64,000 nt of DNA from Solidesulfovibrio carbinoliphilus subsp. oakridgensis (lineage in GTDB: Bacteria > Desulfobacterota > Desulfovibrionia > Desulfovibrionales > Desulfovibrionaceae): NCBI RefSeq assembly GCF_000177215.2, contig NZ_CM001368.1, positions 682,001-746,000 of the forward strand, given 5' to 3'. Every line of letters begins with the position of its first letter. Within the stretch, counting starts at the first letter, position 1. Position numbers and translations under genes: made by a program. The notes below the pieces were generated by a model. It was not told the origin of the DNA. It saw only the letters and a program-made list of their open reading frames with translations, and ran no database searches. This document shows positions 8,476-17,274 of the stretch, piece after piece.

Positions 8476-9198
8476 GTGGACGTTTTTCTTTTCATTCCCT
8501 GCCTGGTCGAGCACGTCCTGCCCCAGGTGGGCGAGGCCACGGCCCTGGTCCTGCGACGGGCCGGGGTCCGGCCGGTCCTGCCCGAGGGCCAGACCTGCTG
8601 CGGCCAGTTCGCCTACAAACGGGGCCGGCCCGATCTGGTCCGGCCGCTGGCCAGGCGGTTCATCGAACTGTTCGAAGCGGCCCCGGCGGTCGTTTGCCCC
8701 TCGGCTTCGTGCACGGCCATGGTCCGCCGCTACCCAACCCTGTTCGCGGCCGGCGACCCCTGGCGCGACCGGGCGGACCGCGTGGCGGCCAAGACCTTCG
8801 AACTGGGCGAGTTTCTGGTCGATTCCCTGGACTGCCCGGACCTTGGTGCCCGTTTTCCGATCCGGGCGGTGCTCCACGCCTCCTGCCAGGCCTCGCGCGT
8901 GCTCGGGGTCGGGGACCGGACCGTCCGGCTCCTGGAGGCGGTCGAAGGCCTGGACCTGGTGCCCCTGGCCCACCCCGAGCGGTGCTGCGGGTTTGGCGGG
9001 GCGTTCAGTATCGACTACCCGGAAGTGAGCCAGGCCATCCTCGACCAGAAGATCGACGACGTGCTGCAAAGTGGTGCCGCGGCCGTGATCACGGCCGAAC
9101 CGAGCTGCCTGCTCAACATCGGCTCGGCCCTGGCCAAGCGCGGGGCCAGCGTGCGGCCCCTGCATCTGGCCGAGGTCCTGGCCGGAGGGGAATCATGA
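8476..9198 (+). CDS. lutA: Lactate utilisation protein A, cysteine-rich (CCG) oxidoreductase subunit
   Basis: Part of the LutABC L-lactate dehydrogenase complex, which oxidises lactate to pyruvate. It has two CCG-type cysteine-rich domains, seen as TCCGQFAY at residues 40-47 and CCGFGGAF near 170, each preceded by a further paired cysteine region. The start is GTG 8476 (VDVFLFIPCLVEH), chosen for AAGGAGG seven bases upstream; this gives 240 residues, the normal length. Its last codons overlap the lutB ATG (ATGA), indicating translational coupling. Confidence 0.93.
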   Translation: MDVFLFIPCLVEHVLPQVGEATALVLRRAGVRPVLPEGQTCCGQFAYKRGRPDLVRPLARRFIELFEAAPAVVCPSASCTAMVRRYPTLFAAGDPWRDRADRVAAKTFELGEFLVDSLDCPDLGARFPIRAVLHASCQASRVLGVGDRTVRLLEAVEGLDLVPLAHPERCCGFGGAFSIDYPEVSQAILDQKIDDVLQSGAAAVITAEPSCLLNIGSALAKRGASVRPLHLAEVLAGGES

Positions 9199-10604
9199 GC
9201 GCAACGAAACACGATTTCGGCCAGGCGGCGGCAGAAGCCCTGGCCGACGGCGAGCGGCGGGCCGTCCTTGCCAAGGCCATTGCCCACATTCATGTCTTGC
9301 GGCAAAAATCCGTCAACGCCATGCCCGACTTCGCCGACCGCCGGGCCCGGGCCGTGGCCGTGCGGCAAAAGACCCTGGCCCGCCTACCGGAACTGCTCGA
9401 AACCCTGGAAGCGAACGTCACCGCCGCCGGCGGGGTGGTCCACTACGCCGAGGACGCGGCCCAGGCGGCCAGCCTCGTCACCCGGCTTCTCGCCGAGCGA
9501 AACGTCCGGCTGGTGGTCAAGGGCAAGTCCATGGTGAGCGAGGAGATCGGCCTCAATGACGCCCTGGAAGCGGCCGGCATCGAGGCCGTGGAAACGGACC
9601 TCGGCGAGTACATCATCCAGCTGGCCGGGCAAAAGCCGTCCCACATCCTGGCTCCGGCCCTGCACGTGTCCAAGGAGCAGGTTTCCGAGCTTTTCCGCCA
9701 GAAGCTTGGCCGCACGAGCACGGACATCCCGGAGATGACGCGCATCGCCCGCGAGAGCCTGCGCCGGAAATTCCTGGCCGCTGACGCCGGCATTACCGGG
9801 GCCAACATTGCCGTGGCCGCCACCGGCACGGTGGCGGTGCTCGAAAACGAGGGCAACATCCGTCTTTCCGCTTCCTGTCCGCCCATCCACGTGGCCCTTA
9901 TGAGCCTGGAGAAGGTTGTCGAGAGCTTGAACGACGCGGCGGCCGTGCTCGACATCCTGCCGCCGTCGGCCACGGGCCAGACCCTGCCCGTGCACCTGTC
10001 CTTTTTCACGGGCCCGCGCCGGGACGGCGAGCGCGACGGCCCCCAAGAGATGCATCTGGTCATCCTCGACAACGGCCGGTCGCGCATCCTGGCCGATCCG
10101 CTCCTGCGGCCGATCCTCCAGTGCATCCGGTGCGGCGCCTGTCTGAACGTCTGCCCGGTCTACCAGAGCGTCGGCGGCCACGCCTACGGCTCGGTCTATC
10201 CCGGGCCCATGGGCTCGGTCCTGTCGCCGCTTCTGGCCGACGCGGCCGGCGACGGCCGCCAGCCCTTTGCCTGCACCCACTGCGCGGCCTGCGCCGAAGC
10301 CTGTCCGGCCGGCATCGACCATCCGGCGCTCCTCCAGGAGCTGCGCCGGCGGCAGGCGGAAGCGGGGGGCGACGCGGCCACCACGGCCTTTGCCGCCCTG
10401 GCCCGCCATCCGTTTCTGTTTTCCATGGCCGCGTCCGTGGCCCGGGTGGCGGACCCGACCCTTGGCCGCACGGCCGGGGCCGCTCCGGATTCGCCGGTGG
10501 GCCGGTTTTTGCGCAAACGGGCCTTTCCGGGATTTTCCCGTCCCTTTTCCAGACGGTTCAAGGCCATGGCCCGCCGTCTGGCCCGAAACGGAGGCCAGTC
10601 ATGA
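9195..10604 (+). CDS. lutB: Lactate utilisation protein B, iron-sulfur subunit
   Basis: LUD-domain electron-transfer subunit of LutABC. The LUD core (about residues 60-300) includes KGKSMVSEEIGLNDALE. Two [4Fe-4S] motifs follow: CIRCGACLNVCPVY at about 310 and CTHCAACAEACPAGI at about 359. The start at 9195 overlaps the lutA stop as ATGA, giving 469 residues, normal for the family. Open frame extends far upstream in the lutA region but is antisense or out-of-frame shadow there. Confidence 0.94.
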   Translation: MSATKHDFGQAAAEALADGERRAVLAKAIAHIHVLRQKSVNAMPDFADRRARAVAVRQKTLARLPELLETLEANVTAAGGVVHYAEDAAQAASLVTRLLAERNVRLVVKGKSMVSEEIGLNDALEAAGIEAVETDLGEYIIQLAGQKPSHILAPALHVSKEQVSELFRQKLGRTSTDIPEMTRIARESLRRKFLAADAGITGANIAVAATGTVAVLENEGNIRLSASCPPIHVALMSLEKVVESLNDAAAVLDILPPSATGQTLPVHLSFFTGPRRDGERDGPQEMHLVILDNGRSRILADPLLRPILQCIRCGACLNVCPVYQSVGGHAYGSVYPGPMGSVLSPLLADAAGDGRQPFACTHCAACAEACPAGIDHPALLQELRRRQAEAGGDAATTAFAALARHPFLFSMAASVARVADPTLGRTAGAAPDSPVGRFLRKRAFPGFSRPFSRRFKAMARRLARNGGQS

Positions 10605-11263
10605 ATACGCGGGCCAAAGACGCCATCCTCGGCCGCCTGCGGGCCGCAACCGTGACCATGGGCCTGCCCCGGCCGTCGGCGCCGGTGCGGCTGCGGCGTT
10701 CCGGGACCGAGCCGGACGGCTTTGCCGCCTTTGCGGCGGCCCTGACCGCCCTGGGCCCGACCTTCGAACGCGCGGCCACGCCCGAGGCGGCCCGGGAGGC
10801 CTTGGTCCGGGCCGCCATCCGCCACGAGGTCAAGACCGCGGTGCGCTGGGATCATCCGGATCTGGCAGCCGTGGGTGCGGCCGAAGCCCTGGCCGGAGCC
10901 GGGGTGGCCGTCCTGGCCCCGGCCGACCTGCCGGACCGGGTCTGTCCGTCCCTGGCCGCCGTGGACATGGGGCTGACCGGCGTGGAGCAGGCCCTGTGCG
11001 CCACGGGCAGCCTGATCCTGGCCGCCGGGCCCGGACGGGAACGGGCCACGCCGCTCGTTCCCCGGCTCCATGTGGCCTTGCTGGCCCGGTCGCGGCTGCT
11101 TCCCGACCTGCCCGCCCTGTGCGACCGACTGGCCGCCAAGCCCATGCCGAGCGCGGTCAACTGCGTCACCGGCGTCTCCAGCACGGGCGACATCGAGTTC
11201 GTCTACGTGCGTGGCGTCCACGGTCCCCTGGCTGTCCACGTCATCGGCTGCGACTGGCTCTAG
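10601..11263 (+). CDS. lutC: Lactate utilisation protein C (LUD domain)
   Basis: Third subunit of the LutABC lactate oxidation system. It is a 220-residue LUD-domain protein. It shows the characteristic second half GLTGVEQALCATGSLILAAG and the C-terminal NCVTGVSSTGDIEF...GVHGPLAVHVIGCDW segment conserved in LutC/YkgG. It begins in an ATGA overlap with lutB, completing a tightly coupled three-gene operon. A strong hairpin follows the stop codon. Confidence 0.94.
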   Translation: MNTRAKDAILGRLRAATVTMGLPRPSAPVRLRRSGTEPDGFAAFAAALTALGPTFERAATPEAAREALVRAAIRHEVKTAVRWDHPDLAAVGAAEALAGAGVAVLAPADLPDRVCPSLAAVDMGLTGVEQALCATGSLILAAGPGRERATPLVPRLHVALLARSRLLPDLPALCDRLAAKPMPSAVNCVTGVSSTGDIEFVYVRGVHGPLAVHVIGCDWL

Positions 11264-11270
11264 CCGCTGT

Positions 11271-11298
11271 CCGGGAGGGGATACGCTTCCCCTCCCGG
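11271..11298 (+). terminator. Hairpin downstream of lutC
   Basis: Ten-base arms CCGGGAGGGG (11271-11280) and CCCCTCCCGG (11289-11298) with loop ATACGCTT. No good T-run follows, only a pyrimidine-rich stretch. The arms resemble the hairpin part of the modular repeat family, but the CCGCCGGAGGC tag is absent. Confidence 0.6.
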
Positions 11299-11429
11299 TT
11301 CCCCCGGGCCCCTCTTCCGCTTGGCCGTCACCCGCTTTTTTCCCTTCTCCTGATTTCTTTTATCGCAAACCATGCTATGGGCGAACCAGCGGGCCCGTCA
11401 TCGGCCAAACCGGCAAGCAAGGAGGCATC

Positions 11430-11894
11430 ATGGCATACGGCACCATCCTCTGGGCGACCGATCTTTCGAAAAATTCCCTGCAGGCAGTGGGACACGTCCG
11501 GGAACTGGCCGAGGCGCACAACGCCCGGGTCGTGGCCCTCTACGTGGGCGTGGATCTGTGTTCGTACTTTCCGGCCTACGGCAACTATCCGAGCCGGGAC
11601 GTGCTCCAGGAATTCCACGCCTGGGAACTGGAGCAGGCCCGCCACAAGCTCGAAGCCGTGTGCAGCAAGGAGCTTGCCGCCTGCCCAAACCTGTCCGTGC
11701 GGGTGCTCCCGGGCGATCCGGCCGGAGAGATCCTCAAGGCCGTCACGGCCGAAAAGGCCGACTTGGTGGTCATGGCCACCAGGGGACAAGGCAGCGAAGC
11801 CAGCAAGGCGGCCGGTACGGGGCTTGGGTCTGTCGCGGCCAAGGTCGTCGCCGGATCTTCGGTGCCCGTGCAGTTCGTCAATCCTAACCCCTGA
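11430..11894 (+). CDS. Universal stress protein (UspA family)
   Basis: Single-domain UspA of 154 residues. It has an N-terminal beta strand with the DLSKNS motif (ILWATDLSKNS), a central VVALYVGVDL strand, and the C-terminal ADLVVMATRGQGS segment. In this family the latter, with the following GLGSVAAKVV, forms the ATP-binding G-2X-G-9X-G(S/T) loop. The start at 11430 is set by AAGGAGG seven bases upstream. It follows lutABC on the same strand after a hairpin, with the 74-residue gene 15 bases downstream. Confidence 0.9.
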   Translation: MAYGTILWATDLSKNSLQAVGHVRELAEAHNARVVALYVGVDLCSYFPAYGNYPSRDVLQEFHAWELEQARHKLEAVCSKELAACPNLSVRVLPGDPAGEILKAVTAEKADLVVMATRGQGSEASKAAGTGLGSVAAKVVAGSSVPVQFVNPNP

Positions 11895-11909
11895 ACCGAG
11901 GAGGCGCAT

Positions 11910-12134
11910 ATGGTGTGGGTGGCGCGTTGGCTCAAGCGGCCGGGCCAGGATGAGCAGATCCGCAAGGCCGCAGGCGAGATCCGCAAGCACTGGGAGGACG
12001 TCTGCCTGGACGTCGGTTTCGATCCGGCGAAAAACGTGAGCCTGGCCGAGAGCGACAAGGAGATCCGGGTGGGCATCAGCGAGGAGCTCGACACGAGCTT
12101 CCGGGAAGAACCCGGGGAGTGGCGGTACTACTAA
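11910..12134 (+). CDS. Small protein of unknown function downstream of a universal stress protein gene
   Basis: 74 residues (MVWVARWLKRPGQDEQIRK...), with GAGGAGG seven bases before the start. Charged, mainly helical N-terminal half and an acidic C-terminal half ending in WRYY; no cysteine pairs beyond a single Cys and no membrane segment. It sits 15 bases behind the UspA gene and directly before an intrinsic terminator, so the two very likely form a transcription unit. No family recognised. Confidence 0.8.
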   Translation: MVWVARWLKRPGQDEQIRKAAGEIRKHWEDVCLDVGFDPAKNVSLAESDKEIRVGISEELDTSFREEPGEWRYY

Positions 12135-12156
12135 CCCGCCCGACTTTGCCGGGACA

Positions 12157-12176
12157 GGGGGCTTCGGCCCCCTTTT
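12157..12176 (+). terminator. Rho-independent terminator with TTCG tetraloop
   Basis: GGGGGC-TTCG-GCCCCC followed by TTTT, 22 bases after the stop of the preceding small gene. Confidence 0.85.
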
Positions 12177-12396
12177 CATGGCCCGGCGGCCGTGTCGGGA
12201 AGGCAAGGACGGCAAGTCTCCGGAGCCAGGCGTGACGTCCGGCGGTCCGGGCGGACCCGGTTGTCAGGCCAAGCCATTTTCCTTAAGAAATGACAGCGAA
12301 AAAAGTTTCCTGGCAGGTCCGTGGCGCAACGTTTCGGCCCAAGCGACCGATGCGTGCGCCCATCCGTCCCCTTACCCCCTACTCCTGGAGGCTCCC

Positions 12397-12858
12397 ATGT
12401 CGCGCGCGTGTCCCCTGGTTCTCGCCCTTGTCCTCGGTTTCGTTCTGTCCGCCGGTCCGGCCCTGGCCAAGGAGAAGAAGGAGAAGGCCGTTCCGGACGT
12501 GACCGGCGTCTGGAAAGGCGTGTCGGATGCCGTGGCCATGGGCCGGCTCGGCCATGCCGACGCGTCCGACGCGCCCAAATTCTTGCACGTCTCCTTTACG
12601 CTGACCGTCGAAAAGCAGGAAGGACGGACCTTCTACGGCACCAAGGCCTCGGATCGGGGCAGGGAGGCCGTGGTCGGGGTGGTCGACGGGGCGGTCGTGA
12701 CCATGGCTGACGACGACGGCACGTACGTCGGCAAGCTGACCGGCAAAAATTCCATGATCGTCCGGTACCTGGAAGCCGGCACGAATTCCAAGGTGGCGAG
12801 CGTCACCCGCTTTGTCCGCGACGGGGGCAAAGACGAGCCGGAAGCCGCCGGCCAGTAG
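12397..12858 (+). CDS. Exported protein of unknown function
   Basis: 153 residues starting at ATG 12397 behind TGGAGG. It begins with a clear Sec signal peptide (MSRACPLVLALVLGFVLSAGPALA, cleavage after ALA), then a Lys/Glu-rich linker. The mature domain of about 120 residues is rich in Gly/Val/Thr and looks all-beta (VTGVWKG, GRTFYGTKASDRG, GTYVGKLTGKNSMIVRYLEAG). The pattern is reminiscent of small calycin-like beta barrels, but no specific family was recognised. It is convergent with the deacetylase gene, 9 bases between stops. Confidence 0.78.
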   Translation: MSRACPLVLALVLGFVLSAGPALAKEKKEKAVPDVTGVWKGVSDAVAMGRLGHADASDAPKFLHVSFTLTVEKQEGRTFYGTKASDRGREAVVGVVDGAVVTMADDDGTYVGKLTGKNSMIVRYLEAGTNSKVASVTRFVRDGGKDEPEAAGQ

Positions 12859-12867
12859 GCCGGCGCC

Positions 12868-13917
12868 TTACGGCGACGACGGGGCGGGCTGCGGCGCGGG
12901 TCGCGGCCCGCTTTTTTTGCGCGGATGGGTGGTGCCGTCGCCGAAGATGCGGTCGTACTGGGCCGTGTCGCCGGGGTGGATGTCGTAGCAGTCCGAGGCG
13001 ATGACCGGCCGGCCGGCGGCCACGAGTTCGCTGACCGTGACGCACCGGTAGCCGCGCTTGGTAAGCTCGGCCAGCAAGGCCGGCAGGGCCTCGCCGGTGC
13101 CGTGGCCGTTGCCGTTGGCGTGGCCGATGAGGATGTCGCCCGGTCGCACCCGGTCGAGGACCGTCTGGACGATCCGCTCGGGCGTGGAGGCCGGGTCCGG
13201 ATCACCCGTGGTCAGGCTCCACTGGATGGCGGCCAGGCCCGACGCAGCCAGCTCGGCCAGGGCTTCCGGCCGGCAGCGGCCGTAGGGGAAGCGAAAGAGG
13301 GTCGGCGCTTGCGGAATCGAGGCGATATCGGCCTCGGACAGGCCGCGTTCCCGGGCCAGCCGAACCGCCTCGGCCCGAAGGGCCGCGTATTCGGCCTGGG
13401 TCCACTCGATTTCCCGGCGCATGGCGGCCGGGTCCAGCCGGCCGAAATTGCCGTGGGTCCAGGCGTGGCTGCCGATCTCGAACAGCGGATCGGTCAGAAG
13501 CTCCATGGCCCGTTTCGGGTGCGAACGCATCCACTTGCCGCCCGCGAAAAAGGTGGCCCTGGCCCCGGCCGCCCGCAGGGCCGCAACCACGGCTCCGTCG
13601 TAGCCGGAAACCTGGTCCGCCAGTTCGCACAGGTCGAAGGTCAGGGCGACGAGCTTTTCCCCGTGGGTGTCCACCCGGCGGATGGAGCCGGCCAGGGCGT
13701 CCGGCAGGGGGGGCAGGACCGGGGCCGTGGTCGTGGCCGGCGGCGACCGGTCGGGTTCGCCGAGCCGGCCGGACTTTTTCTCGGCCGCTGCGGCACGCAG
13801 GTCGTCCCGGCTCCACAGGGCGCCAAACAAAGCCGGCGAACCGCCGGCCAGGGCCGGACCGGCCGGTCCCGTCAGGCCGGCGCACAGCAGGGCGGCCACG
13901 GCAAGGGCGTGTTTCAC
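12868..13917 (-). CDS. Exported polysaccharide deacetylase (NodB homology domain)
   Basis: A periplasmic carbohydrate esterase-4 type protein, 349 residues, starting at GTG 13917 with a signal peptide (VKHALAVAALLCAGLTGPAGPALA). The NodB motifs are visible: motif 1 LTFDLCE (about residue 90), the H-x3-H metal motif in GSHAWTHGNF (about 150), and FRFPYGR as motif 3. Motif 1 carries TFDLC rather than TFDD, so the second aspartate, usually a metal ligand, is absent. This occurs in some subfamilies, and the substrate cannot be stated. The C-terminal 30 residues are basic and proline-rich. Confidence 0.88.
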   Translation of the reverse strand: MKHALAVAALLCAGLTGPAGPALAGGSPALFGALWSRDDLRAAAAEKKSGRLGEPDRSPPATTTAPVLPPLPDALAGSIRRVDTHGEKLVALTFDLCELADQVSGYDGAVVAALRAAGARATFFAGGKWMRSHPKRAMELLTDPLFEIGSHAWTHGNFGRLDPAAMRREIEWTQAEYAALRAEAVRLARERGLSEADIASIPQAPTLFRFPYGRCRPEALAELAASGLAAIQWSLTTGDPDPASTPERIVQTVLDRVRPGDILIGHANGNGHGTGEALPALLAELTKRGYRCVTVSELVAAGRPVIASDCYDIHPGDTAQYDRIFGDGTTHPRKKSGPRPAPQPAPSSP

Positions 13918-14164
13918 GGTATCTCGCTTTGGACAGGTCAAAAGAAGTGTGGCCGGACAGGCGGCGTCGCCCGAAGAGGCCGGGAACGAGAATGCCACCG
14001 GCGTGGCGGCCCTGGCAAGGGGGAAAGCCGGGGCCAACGGGAGAAGACCGCCGGCCCCGGCCGAAAGCCACAAAACCGGGGCCAGCGGAAACCGAAGCGG
14101 CCCTTCCCGGCGTGGAAGCGTAAGGCGCGTCCGGGAACGCCGGGAAGGCGATGGCACGGTGCGT

Positions 14165-14374
14165 CTAGTCCACAACCAGCATGACGCTCGACGCCTTGAC
14201 CATGGCCTTGACGGATCCGCCTTCCTTGAGGCCCATGGCCTCGGCCGAGTGCTTGGTGATGATCGAGGTGACTTCCACGCCCGGCGCGACCTCGATGACC
14301 ACTTCACTGTTGACCGCTCCGTGGGTGAGGGTCTTGATCTTGCCGGGGATCAGATTTCTGGCACTGACTTTCAT
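14165..14374 (-). CDS. Molbindin (Mop-type molybdate-binding protein)
   Basis: A single TOBE/Mop domain of 69 residues (MKVSARNLIPGKIKTLTHGAVNSEV...), the classic size and sequence of cytoplasmic molbindins that store or buffer molybdate/tungstate oxyanions. SARN at the start and the HGAVNSEV and LKEGGSVKAMVKASSVML segments are conserved. Start ATG 14374 follows AGGAG. It stands alone on the minus strand; an orphan modA (20871-21617) and a MOT1-like transporter (39521-40702) lie elsewhere in the window. Confidence 0.93.
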   Translation of the reverse strand: MKVSARNLIPGKIKTLTHGAVNSEVVIEVAPGVEVTSIITKHSAEAMGLKEGGSVKAMVKASSVMLVVD

Positions 14375-14683
14375 AAGCGGCTCCTGGTTGAAGGTTGCAG
14401 AGTACCGGGAGCGTATCAATTGCAACGATATCCAGGCAATGCTTTCAGAAAAAAACTCTTGCTGTCACGCCAAAGGAAGATCGCATGTGACTGCAGGCTG
14501 GGAGGGGTGTGCCGACCGTACGAAAGAGCGCCGGAGGGAAATGGCGCGGCATCGGGGAGCGGAGAGGCATCCTGTTGCGCAGGCCGGCCGGCGGCTTCCC
14601 GGAGGGAGTGGGCGGGAAGCCGCGGGCTGGAATTTTCGCGTCGCGGCCCGGGGCGGAAAACGACGGGGGGGCGGCGGACGGCG
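14375..14683. other. Gene-free stretch between molbindin and D,D-carboxypeptidase genes
   Basis: 309 bases with no supported gene. It contains an 11-bp perfect inverted repeat (arms 14591-14601 and 14613-14623, loop of 11) about 60 bases beyond the carboxypeptidase stop, which may act as its terminator although no T-run follows. The part nearest the molbindin start (about 14400-14470) is AT-richer and is the likely promoter region; no consensus promoter could be fixed. Confidence 0.5.
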
Positions 14684-15781
14684 TTAGCGGCCCGAAGCGC
14701 CGGCTTTTTTGTGGTGTTTGTCTTGGGCGCGCGAAGCGGAGTGGCTCTTCCCGGCCTTTGTGGACTTGGCTTTGGCATGGCGGCCGGCCTTGACGCCCGC
14801 GTCACGGGCTTCCAGGCGGGCCGAAGCGCCCCGGTGTGCTCCGATTTTGGCGTGGCGCTCGACATCGGCCACGCGCAGGGCCTTCATGTGGCGGCCCTTC
14901 CTGCCGTGGCGGTGGGAAATCCGCACCGGCGCGTCGTCGTCGGCGGTGGTGTCCGCGGCTGCCATCATGGAGCCGACCGAACCGGAGAAGGAGGCGTCGA
15001 GGATGCGGGTGGTCGCGTTGTTGCGGGCCTGCTTGGTGCGGCCGCCGAGGACCACGGCGATGATGCGGGTGTCGCCGCGCTTGGCCGTGGCGATGATGTT
15101 GTAGCCGCTCGATCCGACGTAGCCGGTCTTGATGCCGTCCACGCCCTCGCACACGCCAAGCAGGCGGTTGGTGTTGCCGTGGACCGCGCCGCAGTGGTTG
15201 ATCTCGGTGGTGGAATGGTAGCGCAGGGCCTGCGGATAGCGGCGCAGGTAGCTGGTGGCCAGTTTCATGAGATCCCGGGCCGTGGTGAGCTGGCCCGGGG
15301 CGGGCAGGCCGTTTGGCGTTTTGAAGGTGGTGCTGGTCATGCCCAGTTCCCGGGCCTTTTCGTTCATCATTCCCACCCAGTGGGGCACGCCGCCGAAGTG
15401 TTCGGCAATGGCCACCGCGGCGTCGTTGCCCGAGGCCACGGCCATGCCGCGCATGAGTTCGTCCAGGGTGACGACTTCGCCGGCCCGCAGGTTCATGGTC
15501 GAGCCGCCCGTGGCGTCGGCCCGGCGGCTGACCTTGACCTTGTCCGACAGGCTGGCCCGGCCCGCAGCCAGGGCGTCGAAGACCAGATACATGGTCATGA
15601 CCTTGGTCACCGAGGCCGGGGCGATACGTTTGTCCGGATCCTGGGTGAAAAGAACCCGGCCAGAACCGTATTCCGCGACCATGGCCGCCTTGACCGGCAG
15701 CTTTCCGGACTGTCTGGCCGAAAAGGCTGTTTTCGGACCGACCAGACACAGGATCATGAGCAGAAAGATAACGCGCCGCAT
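14684..15781 (-). CDS. D-alanyl-D-alanine carboxypeptidase (PBP5/DacA family)
   Basis: Periplasmic penicillin-binding protein that trims the terminal D-Ala of peptidoglycan stem peptides. Start ATG 15781 follows GGAGG. Signal peptide at residues 1-21, then the three serine-enzyme motifs: S57-V-T-K60, S117-G-N119 and K218-T-G220. At 365 residues it lacks the long PBP5 beta domain and instead ends in a roughly 80-residue His/Lys/Ala/Arg-rich tail (HRHGRKGRHMKALRV and onward), likely disordered and able to bind wall polymers or membrane phosphate. This tail is the odd part. Confidence 0.92.
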   Translation of the reverse strand: MRRVIFLLMILCLVGPKTAFSARQSGKLPVKAAMVAEYGSGRVLFTQDPDKRIAPASVTKVMTMYLVFDALAAGRASLSDKVKVSRRADATGGSTMNLRAGEVVTLDELMRGMAVASGNDAAVAIAEHFGGVPHWVGMMNEKARELGMTSTTFKTPNGLPAPGQLTTARDLMKLATSYLRRYPQALRYHSTTEINHCGAVHGNTNRLLGVCEGVDGIKTGYVGSSGYNIIATAKRGDTRIIAVVLGGRTKQARNNATTRILDASFSGSVGSMMAAADTTADDDAPVRISHRHGRKGRHMKALRVADVERHAKIGAHRGASARLEARDAGVKAGRHAKAKSTKAGKSHSASRAQDKHHKKAGASGR

Positions 15782-16021
15782 GACGCCTCCCCGTTTCAAA
15801 AAGTAAAACCAAGCCCAGAAGCGGCCACCCATCCCCAAGCGCCCTGGTCGGGCAGCATGATTTATGCCATCCATCGGCCGTTTTACGGCCCTGGACGGGC
15901 AAAAGCCCGGGGTCATGGGGGATTTGCAAAGGGAAAAAAGCCCGCCTGGACAATAGGGGGGGACCGCGCCGGGCGGCGTCCCCTGCCTGTTTAGGATTGT
16001 CAAACGGGGCGTTTCATAAAC

Positions 16022-17194
16022 TCAAACCCGGCCGTGGGCAAGGACCGCCTGGCGCAGGGCTTCGATCTTCTCCAGGTACTCCCGCCGGTAGGCCGCGCCA
16101 TTGGCGAAAAAGCCTGTCGCCGTGGCCGCATGGACCTCGCACCACGCGGCCACGGCCGGATTGGGGCGCAGAGTGCCGTAGGCCCGGACCATGTGCAGCA
16201 GGTTGTGGCAGACCGGCATATAAGGCGCGGCCGCCACGAGCAGGCCGGTGAAATCCTCGTCCGGCCGGAAAAAGAACTGGCCCACGGCCCGGGCCGCCCG
16301 GTAGTTGGACCCGGAGGCCAGGTGCCCGAGCAGGGCCTCGGCGTCGAGCGCCTGCGGGGCAAAGGGCCGGGTCCAGGCCTCGGGCACGGTTTCTTCGGGG
16401 GCGTATTCCACGCGGCCCATAGCCAGGGTCTGGCGGATTTTTTCGGCCAGGGCCGGCCACAGGCTGCCGGCGTGCTCCAGGTCGCGGCTGAGGGACGGTT
16501 GTCCTTCGGGGGTAAACCGTATCCGCAGAAACGGGAAATGGGCCTCCACCGGGGCGTCGGTCCGGGCCGCCACCCCGGCCATGATCCGGTCGGCGTCGAG
16601 GAAAAAGGCGTCCGGCACGGTGCCGACCCAGGCCGCGAATTCCCGGCCCGTGGTGCAAGAGGTCTCGCCCCAGCCGTCCAGGTAGGAGTAAGGCGAGGGG
16701 CCGAGGCCGGGAAAGTGGGACATTCGGCCGGCGACCAGGAGCGGCACGCCCGGTAGGGCTTCCCGGTAGAGAAGCAGCATGCCGGCCAACCGGTCGAGGT
16801 AGGTGGCCGGGTTTGGCACGATGGAGCGAAAATGCCGCTCCATGATGCGCCCCAGGGCCGGGGCGGCGGCAAGGGCCTCGGGATCGAGGTAAAAGGCGTA
16901 GCCGTCGCGCTCGTGGAGCCAAAGGGGCCTGTTCTCGTGAAAGAGGTTGACCACCAGGGCCGTCGGGGCGGGATGGGCCGGCGGCGGCAAAAACTGGTCG
17001 GCCAGTTCGCGGGTGTGCAGGAATTCCGCGGCATCGGCCTCGGCCACCATGCGGGCCACGAGCGGCGGCACGGTCCCGGGCGAGCGCAGGAGCGTCATGG
17101 GCGAGGCCAGGGAGGCAAACGTGGCCTGCTCGCCCGCTCTCCCGGCCGCCTCGGCGCAAAACTGCATCTGGCAGTTGCCGCGAAAAAGGAGCAT
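16022..17194 (-). CDS. Unknown protein with an N-terminal GNCQ motif (WcbI-like)
   Basis: 390 residues, start ATG 17194 (MLLFRGNCQMQFCAEAAG) preceded by GGAGG. The FRGNCQ motif right at the N terminus resembles WcbI-type proteins (capsule-related putative acetyltransferases with an SGNH-like fold). Further recognisable pieces are VVNLFHENRPLWLHERDGYAFYL and PDAFFLDADRIMAG. Three overlapping minus-strand frames are open here; this one was chosen because it has the ribosome site, a continuous amino-acid composition and the motif. Role in envelope polysaccharide modification is inference. It is divergent from the MBL-fold gene. Confidence 0.7.
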   Translation of the reverse strand: MLLFRGNCQMQFCAEAAGRAGEQATFASLASPMTLLRSPGTVPPLVARMVAEADAAEFLHTRELADQFLPPPAHPAPTALVVNLFHENRPLWLHERDGYAFYLDPEALAAAPALGRIMERHFRSIVPNPATYLDRLAGMLLLYREALPGVPLLVAGRMSHFPGLGPSPYSYLDGWGETSCTTGREFAAWVGTVPDAFFLDADRIMAGVAARTDAPVEAHFPFLRIRFTPEGQPSLSRDLEHAGSLWPALAEKIRQTLAMGRVEYAPEETVPEAWTRPFAPQALDAEALLGHLASGSNYRAARAVGQFFFRPDEDFTGLLVAAAPYMPVCHNLLHMVRAYGTLRPNPAVAAWCEVHAATATGFFANGAAYRREYLEKIEALRQAVLAHGRV

Positions 17195-17274
17195 GACCGG
17201 CCTCCGGGCGGATGTGGGCCGCCGGCAAGGGCTTTGCAGGAGAAGGGCCAAAAGGACGATTTTACCGCCCGACC

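Noticed and set aside
13667-15994. 775-residue plus-strand open frame
   Set aside because: Overlaps the antisense strands of three well-supported genes (deacetylase, molbindin, D,D-carboxypeptidase) and an intergenic region.
16000-17251. Possible frameshift in the GNCQ-motif gene, since three minus-strand frames are open over the same span
   Set aside because: Only one frame has a ribosome site and balanced composition from start to stop; the other two are Pro/Arg/Ser-rich shadows.
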